The notes beneath the pieces were generated by a model. That model saw only the letters and a program-made list of their open reading frames with translations, ran no database searches and was not told where the DNA came from. Shown piece by piece: positions 5,732 to 6,721 of a DNA stretch of 6,721 bases. Positions within the stretch are counted from its first letter, which is position 1. Each line of letters opens with the position of its first letter. This DNA is from JBELHO01 sp042091375 (GTDB lineage Bacteria; Pseudomonadota; Gammaproteobacteria; Enterobacterales; Alteromonadaceae): assembly GCA_042091375.1 (NCBI GenBank), contig JBELHO010000097.1, forward strand, positions 1 to 6,721, in the 5' to 3' direction. The position numbers and the translations under genes are program-made.

Positions 5732-6574
5732 ATGTTAAGGATATTTTGTATAACCATATTGGCAATAATGACACACCCTATTATTGCCAATACCATGGCA
5801 ATAATAGGGCCGCATGAATCACAATTCCCACAAACATTGTTGCATTTAGTCGCCAAGCGCAATGGCTATGAAACCATATATCCATACGAACATCTTGCCA
5901 AGGGAACAATCACCCTAGAACGTCGCACTGAAGATATTCAAACAGGTGCACTAGATGTATTTTGGAATATGACCAATAGCAATTTAGAAAGCGAATTCAG
6001 AGCCATCAAAATCCCAGTTTTTCGCGGTTTATACGGCTTTAGGATCGCTCTAATTTCAAGGGAGTTTGAACACAGGTTTGCTGATATCACCACCATTGAG
6101 CAACTGCAAAGATTCGATGCCGGAAGTGGCAGTGATTGGCCCGACACATCAATTTTAACATTCAATAATTTACCAACCACCACGGCACTTAAATATAACA
6201 ATATGTTTCGAATGCTCGATGGTGGACGATTCGATTACTTTCCAAGAGGATTAAACGAACCCTGGGGTGAAATCAAAAACAATCCCTCATTAAATTTAAC
6301 CGTCGACCCATACCTGATGCTTCGCTATATTTCTCCAGTTTATTTCTTTGTTAAAAAAGGAAATCCCCTTGGCAATATTATTCAAAAAACCCTTGATGAC
6401 ATGGTAGAAAATGGTGAATTTGAAGCACTGTTTTATCAAGATCAAGAGGTCCAAGAAGCATTGCAACGTGCCAGTGTGAGTCAACGTATCGTATTTAATT
6501 TGAAAAACCCAAATCTTCCGGTTGGAACCCCCGTTGACGACCAACGACTTTGGTTTAAACCGGCACTAAAATAG
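5732..6574 (+). CDS. Periplasmic solute-binding-like protein
   Basis: A 280-aa exported protein. Residues 1-19 form a signal peptide (MLRIF, hydrophobic core, likely cut after IIA). The rest resembles a type II periplasmic binding fold of the SBP_bac_3-like kind: an early strand AIIGPHESQFP, then the segment DVFWNMTNSN (75-84), GLYGFRIALISR (99-110), and a late VKKGNPLGNIIQKTLDDMVENGEFEALF (208-234) typical of the C-terminal helix region. The stretch DWPDTSILTF to GRFDYFPRGLNEPW (135-178) looks family-specific. The ligand cannot be read from sequence. No permease or ATPase gene follows. Instead a membrane-anchored protein starts 12 nt after the stop, so a sensory role is more likely than transport. 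A LacI-type site upstream suggests sugar-linked control. The signal-peptide codons carry a triple complementary repeat (5758-5809). Confidence 0.8.
   Translation: MLRIFCITILAIMTHPIIANTMAIIGPHESQFPQTLLHLVAKRNGYETIYPYEHLAKGTITLERRTEDIQTGALDVFWNMTNSNLESEFRAIKIPVFRGLYGFRIALISREFEHRFADITTIEQLQRFDAGSGSDWPDTSILTFNNLPTTTALKYNNMFRMLDGGRFDYFPRGLNEPWGEIKNNPSLNLTVDPYLMLRYISPVYFFVKKGNPLGNIIQKTLDDMVENGEFEALFYQDQEVQEALQRASVSQRIVFNLKNPNLPVGTPVDDQRLWFKPALK
5758..5809 (+). repeat. Three mutually complementary segments (alternative hairpins) in the signal-peptide codons
   Basis: Segment L is ATTGGCAATAAT (5758-5769), M is CCCTATTATTGCCAAT (5776-5791) and R is TGGCAATAATAGGG (5796-5809). M pairs perfectly with L over 12 bp (loop 5770-5779) or with R over 14 bp (loop 5790-5795), but not with both at once. 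L and R are near-direct repeats. The element starts 26 nt after the A of the ATG and encodes LAIM, PIIAN and MAIIG of the signal peptide and mature start. The complementarity is directly seen. A regulatory function is inferred. Confidence 0.85.
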
Positions 6575-6586
6575 AGGCATTGTATT

Positions 6587-6721
6587 ATGAAACAACAATC
6601 ACTTCTGATTAAGATCCTCTATGTATTAATGGGTTCTTTAATTGTAACCTCACTGATCATTTCGGTAATTAATTACCTACTGCAAAATCAGCAAGAAATG
6701 CAACAATGGGACATTGAAAAA
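6587..6721 (+). CDS. Membrane-anchored protein N-terminus, partial (runs off right edge); probable sensor
   Basis: The first 45 codons are present, starting MKQQSLLIKI. Residues about 7-31 form one hydrophobic membrane segment, followed by a polar Gln-rich stretch (LQNQQEMQQWDIEK). A short cytoplasmic tail, one membrane helix and then a polar region is the usual start of histidine kinases, chemoreceptors and diguanylate cyclases, but no catalytic domain is in view. The ATG lies 12 nt after the TAG of the binding-protein gene. A GAGG overlaps that stop, 9 nt before the ATG, so the two genes are almost certainly one operon and possibly translationally coupled. Which enzyme type it is cannot be told here. 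Confidence 0.75.
   Translation, partial: MKQQSLLIKILYVLMGSLIVTSLIISVINYLLQNQQEMQQWDIEK

Noticed and set aside
5668..5862. Minus-strand 64-codon frame with a hydrophobic stretch over the start of the binding-protein gene
   Set aside because: Its hydrophobicity is the antisense image of the signal-peptide codons and their inverted repeats. No ribosome site supports it.

Overview
The window looks like part of a draft chromosome of a marine gammaproteobacterium. The DNA is AT-rich, the PHA genes are of the phaB/phasin/class I phaC type seen in Vibrionaceae and Alteromonadales-like bacteria, and there is a secreted GH16 glucanase. I would guess the Colwellia/Thalassotalea neighbourhood, but this rests on overall appearance and not on a search. 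A run of exactly 100 N (5452-5551) is the usual placeholder for a scaffold gap of unknown size, so the genes on its two sides may not be true neighbours.

Layout, left to right: (1) 1-158, minus strand: the first 52 codons of a lipoprotein with a clear lipobox and a Gly-Ser-Asn-Pro-Pro repeat linker, running off the left edge. (2) 159-753: non-coding. (3) 754-3754, minus strand: a compact polyhydroxyalkanoate (PHA) operon in the order phaB (acetoacetyl-CoA reductase), phaP (phasin), phaC (class I PHA synthase). No thiolase gene (phaA) lies between or beside them. A hairpin without a U-tract sits 10-12 nt after each of the three stop codons. (4) 3755-4222: the pha leader/promoter region, with a four-copy 13-bp tandem repeat and overlapping GCAA/TTGC dyads. 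(5) 4223-5313, minus strand: a secreted GH16 lichenase-like beta-glucanase followed by a strong intrinsic terminator. (6) 5314-5731: regulatory DNA interrupted by the gap. (7) 5732-6574, plus strand: a periplasmic solute-binding-like protein. Twelve nt later the first 45 codons of a membrane-anchored protein begin and run off the right edge. This looks like a binding-protein/membrane-sensor pair, not an ABC transporter start.

How the parts may work together: PhaB makes (R)-3-hydroxybutyryl-CoA, PhaC polymerises it and PhaP coats the granule. The glucanase and the binding-protein/sensor pair are probably an extracellular-glucan response. Both carry a near-identical LacI/GalR-type operator (TGWAARCGCTYTCA) at their promoters, on the two sides of the gap, which suggests co-regulation.

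The most unusual signal is a set of three mutually complementary segments (5758-5809) inside the signal-peptide codons of the binding protein. They can form either a 12-bp or a 14-bp perfect hairpin, but not both.
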